Assembly (NCBI GenBank): GCA_938088195.1
Contig: CALKEO010000007.1
Location: 1-48,803 of the forward strand
DNA: 48,803 bases
Direction of reading: 5' to 3'
Source of the DNA: an uncultured Flavobacteriaceae bacterium
GTDB lineage: Bacteria > Bacteroidota > Bacteroidia > Flavobacteriales > Flavobacteriaceae
Of this stretch, positions 35,257-43,916 are shown one piece after another (positions within the stretch are counted from its first letter, which is position 1; each line of letters opens with the position of its first letter). Under the pieces are notes generated by a model. It did not search any database. It saw only the letters and a program-made list of their open reading frames with translations, and was not told the DNA's origin. Made by a program: the position numbers and the translations under genes.

Positions 35257-37380
35257 ATGGCGATTTTAGGAAAAATTAGAGATTTGGGTCCTGCAGCATT
35301 AATTTCAGTCATCGGTTTAGCTCTATTTGCATTTGTTTTTTCAACAGGAAGTGGAAGTATTACTGATATTTTTGACGAACCAAATCAATCTCCCGTAGGA
35401 AGTGTTAATGGTGAGAAAGTTTCAATAGAGGAATTTAGAAATCAAGTAGATTTTTTGGAAAGATCATATAATCTTACTGGAATGACTGCTGTAAATAATG
35501 TTTGGGATCAAACATTAAGAACATTAATTTTAAAAAATCAATTTGAATTAAGCGGTATAGGATCTGGAAAAGATCATATTGAAAATATTTTATCCCAAAA
35601 TCCCAGTTTCAATTCTGATCCAAGATTTTTAAATGATGCAGGGATTTTTGATATTGAAAAATTTGTAGAACTGATAGTTGAATTTAAAACTACCAATCCA
35701 CAAGCTTACGAGCAATGGCAAAGTCAAGAATTAGTTTTTCAAGGTCAGGCTAATGAAAAAATTTATTCAGATTTAATTAAATCTGGCTTGAATTTTTCAT
35801 ACAAAGATGGAGAATTCGAATATTTATTACAAAATGATAGAGTGGATATTGAATATGTACAAATTCCATATAGTTCAATTCCTGATAGTTTGATCAAGCT
35901 TAAAAATTCTGATGTAGAAAAATATATTAATGCTAATAATTTAGATTTTAAAGTAGACGCCACCAGAAGTATTGAATATGTAGTATTTGAAGAAAATCCC
36001 TCTGAAGATGATGAAAAAGAAACAAAAAAAATATTACAAAATTTCCTATTAGAAAAAAAGGAATATAATGATGTTTCCAAATTAGAAGAAACTTATCCAA
36101 GTTTATTATCTACAAAAAATATCGCGGAATTTGTAAATGAGAACTCTGAAATTAAATTTGATTCGATATATCAACCCAAGGGTGCTCTTCCAACTGACCA
36201 TGCGAACCTATTATTTAATTTAGATAAAAATCAAACGTATGGTCCATATTTAGATGGAGATTTTTTCAAGATTTCCAGAATGTTAGATAAAAAAAATGGT
36301 GGAAATGTTCGAGCCAGTCATATACTAATAGCTTATGATGGTTCAAGAGATGCTTCACCTGTTATTAAAAGATCTAAAATTGAAGCTAAAAATGAAGCAA
36401 ACAGAATTTTAAGATTGGTTAGAAAAAATCGAGATTCTTTTTCTTCACTTGCTTTTGAATTTTCGGATGGACCATCAAAATCTAGAGGAGGTGATTTAGG
36501 ATTTTTTCAAGAGGGAGCCATGATCAAACCTTTTAATGATTTTGTTTTTTCTAAAAGAATCGGTTCAATTGGAGTGGTTGAAACTGATTTTGGTTTTCAT
36601 GTTATAAATGTTGTTGCAAAGGAAGATGTCGTTTTATTAGCTTCTATAGCTATTAAAAATATTCCATCAGATAAAACAAGTGATAATACATTTAATTTAG
36701 CGACAAAATTTGAAATTAATCTATCTAAAAATGAAGATTTAAATTCTTTAGCAAAGGAAAATGATTATGAGATTAAGTATGCCAGTGGAATTAAAATATT
36801 AGATGATAATTTACCTGGACTCACGAATCAAAGAAGGGTGGTTCAGTGGTTGTTTTCCGATGATATTAAAGTAAATTCTTTTAAAAGGTTTGATTTATCA
36901 AAGGGTGGATATTTAATTGCTCAAGTCACTTCAATAAAAAATGAAGGGTTGTCATCTGTGAAAGATGCATCATTAACAGCAGTTCCTAAGGTAAGAAATA
37001 ACAAGAAAGCTGAAATGATTATCAAAGAGAATAAATCACTATCATCTCTAGAGGATTTGGCAATGAATAATAATACGGAAATTAAGAAAGCTTTAGCAAT
37101 TAATCAGAAAAACGCAGTAATTAGCCAAGCAGGTAGAGAGCCTTTAGTTATTGGATATGCTTTTGGGCTTGATGTAAATGAAACCTCTGACTTTATTATT
37201 GGTGAGAATGGAGTTTATAAACTGAAAGTTCTGAAAAAAGATAAAGCTGAAGTACTTGAAAATTACTCTTCTTATTCTAATCAATTATTACAGCCCTCAA
37301 GAGCAAATGCCCAAAGTGGTGTTTTTAATTCTTTAAAAGAATCAGCGCAAATTGATGATAATAGATTTAAGTATTACTAA
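35257..37380 (+). CDS. PpiD/SurA-like periplasmic peptidyl-prolyl isomerase
   Basis: A 707-residue protein with an N-terminal membrane anchor (ALISVIGLALFAFVFSTG, about 14-31), a SurA N-like chaperone region, and a parvulin domain from about residue 351: VRASHILIAYDG, then SFSSLAFEFSDGPSKSRGGDLGFF and GFHVINVV. The long remaining part is helical and ends in the SESAQ-type tail with FKYY. It should hold and isomerise newly exported outer-membrane proteins. It is the last gene of the envelope block; its stop overlaps the DUF456 stop by 4 nt. Confidence 0.88.
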   Translation: MAILGKIRDLGPAALISVIGLALFAFVFSTGSGSITDIFDEPNQSPVGSVNGEKVSIEEFRNQVDFLERSYNLTGMTAVNNVWDQTLRTLILKNQFELSGIGSGKDHIENILSQNPSFNSDPRFLNDAGIFDIEKFVELIVEFKTTNPQAYEQWQSQELVFQGQANEKIYSDLIKSGLNFSYKDGEFEYLLQNDRVDIEYVQIPYSSIPDSLIKLKNSDVEKYINANNLDFKVDATRSIEYVVFEENPSEDDEKETKKILQNFLLEKKEYNDVSKLEETYPSLLSTKNIAEFVNENSEIKFDSIYQPKGALPTDHANLLFNLDKNQTYGPYLDGDFFKISRMLDKKNGGNVRASHILIAYDGSRDASPVIKRSKIEAKNEANRILRLVRKNRDSFSSLAFEFSDGPSKSRGGDLGFFQEGAMIKPFNDFVFSKRIGSIGVVETDFGFHVINVVAKEDVVLLASIAIKNIPSDKTSDNTFNLATKFEINLSKNEDLNSLAKENDYEIKYASGIKILDDNLPGLTNQRRVVQWLFSDDIKVNSFKRFDLSKGGYLIAQVTSIKNEGLSSVKDASLTAVPKVRNNKKAEMIIKENKSLSSLEDLAMNNNTEIKKALAINQKNAVISQAGREPLVIGYAFGLDVNETSDFIIGENGVYKLKVLKKDKAEVLENYSSYSNQLLQPSRANAQSGVFNSLKESAQIDDNRFKYY

Positions 37381-37862
37381 AGTATAATTGTTAAAATTTC
37401 TCTGACGTAAATTGAAAGAAAAATAAAGGATACAGTAAATTTCATTACAACTCCAGCTAAAAATCCAATTAAAGTTCCTAAAGAAGCTTTTAAAGCTTTT
37501 TTCAATACTAAGTTGTTCATTAATTCACCTGAAAGAGCCCCTATAAATGGGCCAATCAATATTCCAAGAGGACCAATAAAAACACCTAATAACAATCCAA
37601 TTGATGCTCCAATAATTCCTTTTTTTGTCCCACCTAGTTTTTTTAAACCAATTACTGGTATTATTAGATCTAATATAAAAACAGAAATTGCTATTAAAAA
37701 TGTAGCGGAAATAAAAGAAAAGTTAAAATTAACAAATGAAGTAAAGTTTAAAAAAAGCAGCCCTACCCAGCTAGTAATTGGACCAGGAATTATTGGAATA
37801 AAACTTCCAATTAATCCAATAATACATAATATTAGTCCAATTACTAAAAAAAATACGTCCAT
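37377..37862 (-). CDS. DUF456 membrane protein
   Basis: A 161-residue protein with about four hydrophobic segments and Gly/Pro-rich turns: LIGSFIPIIPGPITSWVGL near the N-terminus and GVFIGPLGILIGPFIGA near the middle, which fit DUF456. The family has no known biochemical role. It is a single minus-strand gene whose upstream region (37863-37917) is shared with the divergent lipoprotein gene. Confidence 0.82.
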   Translation of the reverse strand: MDVFFLVIGLILCIIGLIGSFIPIIPGPITSWVGLLFLNFTSFVNFNFSFISATFLIAISVFILDLIIPVIGLKKLGGTKKGIIGASIGLLLGVFIGPLGILIGPFIGALSGELMNNLVLKKALKASLGTLIGFLAGVVMKFTVSFIFLSIYVREILTIIL

Positions 37863-37885
37863 TAATTAATTAAAATTTTAAAATA

Positions 37886-37893
37886 TAAATTTG
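37886..37893 (+). promoter_or_regulatory. Candidate -7 element (TAAATTTG)
   Basis: Matches TAnnTTTG, 24 nt before the ATG at 37918, in a 55-nt divergent gap. No -33 TTG is visible. Confidence 0.35.
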
Positions 37894-37917
37894 AATTTTT
37901 TGTAATTTACAAGAATC

Positions 37918-38385
37918 ATGAAATTAGTGAATATTTTTCTTTTATTTTTTTTTGTTTTGGGTTGTAATAATCATATTGTAAAAAGAGAAATAGAAATTCC
38001 CTCCTCATCAATTGAATGGGGCGTTAAAGACGAACCACCCTCTATCTCACAATGTGATGAATTGAGTACTGATGTTCAGAGAAAAACTTGCTTTCAAGAA
38101 AAACTAGTAGAATTAATTTATAATAATATAGATTTTAGTAAAATTATTGTTGAAAAGCAGTTGCATGATACTTTATTGGTTTCTCTTTTAGTCGATAAAA
38201 ATGGTAAGATTTTTTATTCTGGTTTAGAAATTAGCTTAGAAATAAAAAATCAACTTCCAAAGATTGATTCAATATTAATAAAAGCTATTAATAATCTCCC
38301 TAAGATTCTTCCTGCTACAAAAACCAATATTGGAGTTCAGGTTAGTGCTAGTTTCGATTTACCTTTAATCTTAAAAACAAATTAA
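37918..38385 (+). CDS. Lipoprotein with TonB C-terminal-like domain
   Basis: A 155-residue lipoprotein (MKLVNIFLLFFFVLGC, Cys16). Its start after the lipid site, PPSISQCDELSTDVQRKTCFQEKL, resembles the short segment that precedes TonB C-terminal domains in flavobacterial TonB-like proteins; a strand-rich domain follows (LVSLLVDKNGKIFYSGL, AINNLPKILPATK). It has no TonB membrane anchor or Pro-rich spacer, so it is not a working energy transducer. The function is unknown. The ruvC gene starts 2 nt after it. Confidence 0.72.
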   Translation: MKLVNIFLLFFFVLGCNNHIVKREIEIPSSSIEWGVKDEPPSISQCDELSTDVQRKTCFQEKLVELIYNNIDFSKIIVEKQLHDTLLVSLLVDKNGKIFYSGLEISLEIKNQLPKIDSILIKAINNLPKILPATKTNIGVQVSASFDLPLILKTN

Positions 38386-38387
38386 TT

Positions 38388-38948
38388 TTGGTAAGTGAAA
38401 AAAATGAAAAAATTATTTTAGGAATTGATCCAGGAACTACTATTATGGGCTTTGGATTAATAAAGGTTGTCAATAAAAAGATGTCCTTTATTCAGTTGAA
38501 TGAACTAATACTAAAAAAATACGATAATCATTATTTAAGACTCAAATATATTTTTGAAAGAACAATTGAATTAATTGATAAGTATAGCCCAGACGAAATT
38601 GCAATTGAGGCACCTTTTTTTGGTAAAAACGTTCAATCTATGTTAAAGCTTGGTCGAGCGCAAGGAGTTGCCATGGCTGCTGGTTTATCAAGGGAGATTT
38701 CAATAACTGAATATTCCCCAAAAAAAATTAAAATGGCCATTACCGGCAATGGAAACGCTTCAAAAGAACAAGTAGCAAGAATGCTTCAAAGTTTACTATC
38801 TATCAAGGAACTACCAAAAAATTTAGATTCTACAGACGGATTAGCTGCAGCAGTCTGTCATTTTTATAATTCTAATATTGTTATTTCTGGAAATAAATAT
38901 AGTGACTGGTCATCTTTTGTAAAAAAAAACCCTAAAAGATTAAAATAA
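38388..38948 (+). CDS. ruvC: Holliday junction resolvase RuvC, TTG start
   Basis: A 186-residue nuclease of the RNase H fold that cuts Holliday junctions. Catalytic acidic residues are seen at Asp14 (LGIDPGTT), Glu74 (IAIEAPFFG), and Asp147/Asp150 (DSTDGLAAAVCHFY). The start is taken at TTG 38388, since the ATG at 38404 is out of frame and the conserved GIDPGT block begins only about 10 residues in. It follows the lipoprotein gene by 2 nt and precedes hemW by 6 nt. Confidence 0.93.
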   Translation: MVSEKNEKIILGIDPGTTIMGFGLIKVVNKKMSFIQLNELILKKYDNHYLRLKYIFERTIELIDKYSPDEIAIEAPFFGKNVQSMLKLGRAQGVAMAAGLSREISITEYSPKKIKMAITGNGNASKEQVARMLQSLLSIKELPKNLDSTDGLAAAVCHFYNSNIVISGNKYSDWSSFVKKNPKRLK

Positions 38949-38954
38949 TACAAT

Positions 38955-40088
38955 TTGTCCGGAATATACATTCATATACCTTACTGTAAGCAAGCTTGTC
39001 ATTATTGTAATTTCCACTTTTCAACCTCAACTAAAAATAAAAGTGGTTTAATTTTATCAATGTTGAGAGAAATAGAAATTAAATCTAAGAATTATAATGA
39101 ATTAATTGAAACTATTTATTTTGGCGGGGGTACACCTTCATTATTAGAGATTAATGAAATAAATTCTTTTATTGATTTAATTTGTAGAAATTTTAACACC
39201 AAATTAGATTTAGAAATTACTTTAGAAGCAAACCCTGATGACTTAACAAATAAAAAATTAAAAGAGCTATCTAAGAGTAAAATAAATAGATTAAGTATAG
39301 GAATACAATCTTTTAATGATAAAGAATTAAAAATAATGAATCGAGTTCATAATTCCTTAGATTCAAAAAAATGTATTGAGCGTTCAAAAAAATATTTTAA
39401 CAATATTTCAATTGATTTGATGTATGGAATGCCCGAAAGCAACCTTGCAACGTGGGAGAACAATTTAGATATTGCAATTTCTTATGATATTAATCATATC
39501 TCAGCTTATGCTTTGACCGTTGAACCAAAAACTGTACTTGAGAGTTATATAAAAAAGGGATTAATAAATTTATTAGATGAAGAATTAGTTTTTAAACAGT
39601 ATAAATTATTATATAAAAAGTTAACCGATTGTAGTTATATTAACTATGAACTATCTAGTTTTTGTAAAGAGGGTTATTACTCTAAAAATAATTCTGCTTA
39701 TTGGTTACGAAAAAAATATTTGGGTATTGGACCTTCAGCTCACAGTTTTAATGGATCATCGAGAAGTTGGAATATTTCCAATAATAATTTATATGTAAAA
39801 GCTTTAAGCAATAATGAGATTTATTTTGAATCTGAGAAATTAACAAAAACAGATCTTTATAATGAGTACGTAATGACGGGATTAAGAACAATTTGGGGAA
39901 TTTCTGAAGATTTTTTAGAAAATAATTTTGGATTAAAATATAAAAATCACTTTTTAGAAAAATCAAAAAACTTTATTAAATCAGGGCATTTAAAAAATGA
40001 AAATAAAACTTTTAAAACAACCGTTGACGGCATGTTTCTTGCAGATGGAATTGCTACAGAATTTTTTATTATTAATCTTGGAAATTAG
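38955..40088 (+). CDS. hemW: HemW-type radical SAM protein, TTG start
   Basis: A 377-residue radical SAM protein. The cluster motif CxxxCxxC is C11-C15-C18 in HIPYCKQACHYCNF; FGGGTPSLL and LEANPDD are the next family motifs, and YEIS-like segments and the C-terminal HemN domain follow. HemW is a haem chaperone related to oxygen-independent coproporphyrinogen oxidase but not the oxidase itself. The start is TTG at 38955, where the conserved SGIYIHIPYC begins. Its stop overlaps that of the M20 peptidase by 4 nt. Confidence 0.93.
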   Translation: MSGIYIHIPYCKQACHYCNFHFSTSTKNKSGLILSMLREIEIKSKNYNELIETIYFGGGTPSLLEINEINSFIDLICRNFNTKLDLEITLEANPDDLTNKKLKELSKSKINRLSIGIQSFNDKELKIMNRVHNSLDSKKCIERSKKYFNNISIDLMYGMPESNLATWENNLDIAISYDINHISAYALTVEPKTVLESYIKKGLINLLDEELVFKQYKLLYKKLTDCSYINYELSSFCKEGYYSKNNSAYWLRKKYLGIGPSAHSFNGSSRSWNISNNNLYVKALSNNEIYFESEKLTKTDLYNEYVMTGLRTIWGISEDFLENNFGLKYKNHFLEKSKNFIKSGHLKNENKTFKTTVDGMFLADGIATEFFIINLGN

Positions 40089-41476
40089 CCTCTAAAAAGT
40101 TTAGAGTAATGAAAATAAAATTTTGAAATTGTTTCTATTCCCATTAAAAAGTTAGAGACCCCATAATGTTCATTAGGAGAATGAATAGCATCACTGTCTA
40201 AACCAAACCCCATTAGAATTGTTTTACTATTAAGTTCTTTTTCAAATAATGCAATGATAGGGATACTACCCCCATCTCTTGTTGGAATAGGCTTCAAATT
40301 AAAAACTTCTTGATAGGCTTTACTAGCTGCTTGAAAACCTATGGTATTTGTTGGTGCTACATAAGGCTCTCCCCCGTGATGTTCTGTTACTTTTGAAGAG
40401 ACTCCATTTGGAGTAATATTTTTAATGTGTTGTGAAAATAGAGAACTTATTTCCCTCCAGTTTTGTCCTGGCACTAATCTCATTGAAATTTTTGCATAAG
40501 CTTTTGATGGTAAAACAGTTTTTGAACCCTCCTCTGTGTAACCTCCCCAAATTCCGTTAACATCTAGTGCAGGTCTAATTGATTGCCTTTCAATAGTAGA
40601 ATACCCAGTTTCTCCGTGAACAGAATTTATCCCTATAGATTCTTCAAATTCATCTAGGTTAAATGGAATTCTTGAACTTGCTTTTTTTTCTTCTTCTGAC
40701 GACTCTAAAACTTTATCATAAAAGCCTGGTATGGTAATTTTATTATTTGAATCATGTAACGATGCGATCATTGACGCTAATATATTTATTGGATTAGCTA
40801 CAGTCCCGCCATAATGTCCTGAGTGTAAATCTCTGTTTGGACCGGTAATTTCAACTTCCATATATGAAAGACCCCTCAGGCCTGTTGTTATGGATGGGAT
40901 GGTTTTACTAATCATTCCTGTATCTGAAACTAAAATAATATCGTTGGAAAGCTTTTCTTTATTTTCTTTTACAAATATTTCAAGATTATCACTACCAACC
41001 TCCTCTTCACCTTCAATCATGAACTTAACATTACAAGGAAGATCTCCGTGTTCTAGCATAGTCTCTAGAGCTTTAATATGCATAAACATTTGCCCTTTAT
41101 CATCGCAAGCTCCGCGGGCAAATATAGCTCCCTCAGGGTGTACTTTAGTTTTTTTAATGTAAGGTTTAAAAGGATCTTTGTCCCAAAGATTTAAGGGATC
41201 AACTGGTTGAACATCATAATGCCCATATACAAGAACAGTGGGAAGATTAGCATCTATTATTTTTTCACCATATACAATTGGATGCCCTGGTGTTTCGCAA
41301 ATTTCACAATTACTTAGACCTAAATCCACAAGATGTTTTTTAATTAGTTCAGCTGCTAATCTGGTATCAGGACTATTCTCTTTAAGTGCACTTATTGATG
41401 GTATCTTCAGTAGTTCAAATAACTCAGTTAAAAATCTTTCTGAATTTGTTTTTATGTAATTACTTAAATTTTTCAA
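40085..41476 (-). CDS. M20-family dipeptidase
   Basis: A 463-residue zinc peptidase of the M20 family (CNDP-like). The metal and catalytic residues are visible: GHYDVQP (85-91), ARGACDDKG (120-128), EGEEEVGS (155-162), and HSGHYGG further on in the lid domain. It splits dipeptides or related amides in the cytoplasm, since there is no signal peptide. It could process the peptides taken up by the POT transporter, but the two genes are far apart. It is a single-gene minus-strand unit divergent from tRNA-Leu. Confidence 0.92.
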   Translation of the reverse strand: MKNLSNYIKTNSERFLTELFELLKIPSISALKENSPDTRLAAELIKKHLVDLGLSNCEICETPGHPIVYGEKIIDANLPTVLVYGHYDVQPVDPLNLWDKDPFKPYIKKTKVHPEGAIFARGACDDKGQMFMHIKALETMLEHGDLPCNVKFMIEGEEEVGSDNLEIFVKENKEKLSNDIILVSDTGMISKTIPSITTGLRGLSYMEVEITGPNRDLHSGHYGGTVANPINILASMIASLHDSNNKITIPGFYDKVLESSEEEKKASSRIPFNLDEFEESIGINSVHGETGYSTIERQSIRPALDVNGIWGGYTEEGSKTVLPSKAYAKISMRLVPGQNWREISSLFSQHIKNITPNGVSSKVTEHHGGEPYVAPTNTIGFQAASKAYQEVFNLKPIPTRDGGSIPIIALFEKELNSKTILMGFGLDSDAIHSPNEHYGVSNFLMGIETISKFYFHYSKLFRG

Positions 41477-41553
41477 TCTTTTTTATTGTAAAAGTAATTA
41501 AATATGTTTTTTTGACATAGTTATTTCTTTAGGGATATTTTAATAATGTTGCT

Positions 41554-41561
41554 TATATTTG
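41554..41561 (+). promoter_or_regulatory. Candidate -7 element (TATATTTG) of tRNA-Leu
   Basis: Exact TAnnTTTG match, 10 nt before the tRNA-Leu gene. No TTG lies at the 17-23 nt spacing; the closest, in TTTGACA at 41511-41517, is 39 nt away. Confidence 0.5.
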
Positions 41562-41571
41562 CATGCCTTTT

Positions 41572-41653
41572 GCGGGTGTGGTGAAATTGGTAGACACGCT
41601 AGACTTAGGATCTAGTGCTTCGCGGCTTGGGGGTTCGAGTCCCTTCACCCGCA
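41572..41653 (+). tRNA. tRNA-Leu (TAG)
   Basis: A class II tRNA of 82 nt. Acceptor GCGGGTG pairs with CACCCGC; the anticodon stem CTAGA/TCTAG closes a CTTAGGA loop with anticodon TAG. A variable arm follows (TGCTTCGCGGCT), then the T arm GGGGG-TTCGAGT-CCCTT and discriminator A. CCA is not encoded. Confidence 0.97.
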
Positions 41654-41655
41654 CA

Positions 41656-41690
41656 AAAAAAAGACCTCAACTAACTGTTGGGGTTTTTTT
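41656..41690 (+). terminator. Terminator after tRNA-Leu, probably bidirectional
   Basis: An 11-bp stem (41661-41671 with 41777-style numbering avoided: right arm 41677-41687) with a 5-nt loop and a run of T downstream. The opposite strand also shows a U run after the hairpin, so it may also end the minus-strand transcript of waaA and the two small genes. A T-G pair on the plus strand becomes an A-C mismatch on the minus strand. Confidence 0.75.
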
Positions 41691-41882
41691 ATTTATAATT
41701 TGAAATGTAATGATTTTCTCTCTCTTTTTTAGCATTCCAATTGTTTCGTCCATAAATTTATTTCTTTCAACCCTATTTCTAAAAACCCAAATACATACAG
41801 AATCTTTACAATGATAAATCGCCTTTAGCTCATCATTTATTTCACATATTTCTAATGGGATTTTAGTTTTTATACAAATCAT
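41667..41882 (-). CDS. Small hypothetical protein, 71 residues
   Basis: A 71-residue frame in a place with no other gene, 5 nt after the secreted-protein gene on the same strand. It has three Cys (positions 3, 13 and 25), then CIWVFRNRVERNKFMDETIG and a basic middle. I do not recognise it. It has no signal peptide or membrane helix. Its last codons lie within the tRNA-Leu terminator. The tight spacing to the upstream gene favours a real gene, but a chance frame cannot be excluded. Confidence 0.5.
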   Translation of the reverse strand: MICIKTKIPLEICEINDELKAIYHCKDSVCIWVFRNRVERNKFMDETIGMLKKREKIITFQIINKKTPTVS

Positions 41883-41887
41883 TCTAA

Positions 41888-42595
41888 TTATCTAGAAATC
41901 CAAATTTCATGTAAAGGATCTCCTTTACTACTAAATCCTTTATGATTCCATTGATTATCAATAATTTCATAATCAAATTTTAACTTTAGTCCAGATTTTG
42001 AATTATCTCTGGAAAAGAATTCTATATTTTCATTATAATTTCCGTTTTTGGTAGTATAAGTTCCACCTCCAGTACCCATAAATTTTTGAGTTTCTGTATT
42101 GTATGCAATCCATTGAAATCTTGTACCAGATAAAATTTTCATAGTTTTTCTTGGTCTATTAGTATCTCTAAGTTGTTTTTGACCATTTCTTACTCTTCCA
42201 GACATTAACCATGCTCCACTGAGATTTCCTGGAGATCCATCATCAATTTTTTTGAACTCCATCTCACTTCCAATTATTGAAAGTGAATTGTTGTTAAGAT
42301 TTATTTGAAATTTTATCTCAGAACCAACACGCTCAGAATTTTTAGTATCAAATTCTACTATTTCGGTCATATTATTTCCTTCCAATTTCCAAGTTCCCCC
42401 ATTAGAATAAATAAATTTACCAGTTTTTGATTCATAAGTACTTATAGCTTGAAATCCATCAGAAAAAATCACTACACTTTTCAAATCTGTTCCATTTTCT
42501 GAAACATGATTTCTTTCCCAAGCCCCAATTAGACTTTGCGAATTATTAATATTAATCAAGAAAATATAAATAATTAAAAAGAGAATTTTTTTCAT
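41888..42595 (-). CDS. Secreted protein with two related lipocalin-like repeats
   Basis: A 235-residue protein with a signal peptide (MKKILFLIIYIFLININNSQS). The mature part holds two related units: GAW at 24-26 with TGKFIYSNGGTW at 58-69, and GAW at 127-129 with TQKFMGTGGGTY at 169-180. The spacing between these landmarks is similar in both units, which suggests an internal duplication of a small beta-barrel domain. I recall flavobacterial homologues annotated only as membrane or secreted protein. It overlaps waaA by 4 nt. Function is unknown. Confidence 0.78.
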   Translation of the reverse strand: MKKILFLIIYIFLININNSQSLIGAWERNHVSENGTDLKSVVIFSDGFQAISTYESKTGKFIYSNGGTWKLEGNNMTEIVEFDTKNSERVGSEIKFQINLNNNSLSIIGSEMEFKKIDDGSPGNLSGAWLMSGRVRNGQKQLRDTNRPRKTMKILSGTRFQWIAYNTETQKFMGTGGGTYTTKNGNYNENIEFFSRDNSKSGLKLKFDYEIIDNQWNHKGFSSKGDPLHEIWISR

Positions 42596-43833
42596 TTTTT
42601 TTGTTTTAAATATGACATAACTTTTTTTGTTGCTCCTAAGTTTTTATTAATATAATTATAATTAATTTGACCCATTTCTTTTCTAATCTTATTATTTTCT
42701 AATAAAAAATTCATTTGACTTTTAAAAGACCTAGCATTTTTAATACTAATAAAACCTTTTAAATTAACAAGTTCAGAAACCTCAGGAAATTTATCAAAAT
42801 TTTTTCCAATAATTACAGGGATTTTAAAAACAGCAGGTTCTAAAGTGTTATGAAGGCCTGTTTTCCCCATACCTCCCCCTACATATCCAATATCAGCGTA
42901 ATTGTAAACAGAATTTAGCAATCCAATAGAATCAATTATAATAACGGAACATTTTTTAGCACTTTTCTTATTTAAATTAGACATTAAAACAGTTTCTTTA
43001 TTAATAAGACTTTTTGTTTTATTTATTTTATTAAAATCAATTTGATGTGGCGCTATTATAAAACAGGTATCGTTTTTTTTGTAGGAGTTTATAAATTCTA
43101 TAATTATTTTTTCATCTTCAGGCCATGTACTGCCAGCTACCAAACATTTTTTTGAATTTTTAAATTCATTGAGGTATTCGATTTCTTTTATTTGCTTTGG
43201 CAGTTCAATAACTCTTTCAAATCTTGAATCACCCATAATGCTGCAATTAAAAAAATTATTTTTATTTAAGATTTTTTTAGAAGTTTGATTTTGAACAAAG
43301 AAATGCTCAAAAGCTTTTAAATTATCTTTCATCCAACAACCATAAGGCTTAAAAAACCAATGATTTTCTCTGAAATTTCCAGCTAATAAATACGTTGGAA
43401 CACATTTTTTCTTAAGGCATTTCAAAAAATTTGGCCAAAATTCGTATTTAACAAATACTGCAATAGTTGGATTTATTAAATTAATAAATCTATGGGCGTT
43501 ATATAAAGAATCTATTGGCAAGTAAATCGTTATATCCCCTACAGGATTATCTTTTCTTAAATCATAACCTGAAGAGGAAAAAAATGAAAGTACTATTTTA
43601 TGATTACTGTATAGTGATTTGATTTCTTTAAATACTGGTAATCCTTGCTCATATTCTCCCAACGAAGCAACGTGAATCCATATATATTTCTCTTTTTTGG
43701 AAATAGTAGATTCTAATTTTTTAAATATATCTTTTCTATCATTTAAATATTTAAAAATTTTTTTGTTAAAAAATTTTAAAAAATTTAAAAAAAATAAGAT
43801 TTTATAAACAAGTATGTTATAGAGGATATTCAT
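42592..43833 (-). CDS. waaA: 3-deoxy-D-manno-octulosonic-acid transferase
   Basis: A 413-residue GT30 glycosyltransferase with an N-terminal membrane anchor (about 5-22). IWIHVASLGEYEQGLP (51-66) includes Glu60, the expected catalytic base. GYVGGGMGKTGLHNTLEP is the C-terminal nucleotide-sugar binding segment, and the central CLVAGSTWPEDE is also typical. It adds Kdo to lipid A at the inner membrane, so it works in the same pathway as LptC (33189-33719). The gene is divergent from the DegT aminotransferase. Confidence 0.93.
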   Translation of the reverse strand: MNILYNILVYKILFFLNFLKFFNKKIFKYLNDRKDIFKKLESTISKKEKYIWIHVASLGEYEQGLPVFKEIKSLYSNHKIVLSFFSSSGYDLRKDNPVGDITIYLPIDSLYNAHRFINLINPTIAVFVKYEFWPNFLKCLKKKCVPTYLLAGNFRENHWFFKPYGCWMKDNLKAFEHFFVQNQTSKKILNKNNFFNCSIMGDSRFERVIELPKQIKEIEYLNEFKNSKKCLVAGSTWPEDEKIIIEFINSYKKNDTCFIIAPHQIDFNKINKTKSLINKETVLMSNLNKKSAKKCSVIIIDSIGLLNSVYNYADIGYVGGGMGKTGLHNTLEPAVFKIPVIIGKNFDKFPEVSELVNLKGFISIKNARSFKSQMNFLLENNKIRKEMGQINYNYINKNLGATKKVMSYLKQKK

Positions 43834-43916
43834 TATAATTATACTAAAGTAGTATTTTGTAAATACAATTAATTATTTAAGCTTTACAATTATTTATTTT
43901 TACTTAAAATTGCAAC

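Noticed and set aside
37513-37869. 118-residue frame opposite DUF456
   Set aside because: It mirrors a membrane protein gene; its Pro/Ile/Asn-rich composition is what the complement of Gly-rich membrane codons gives.
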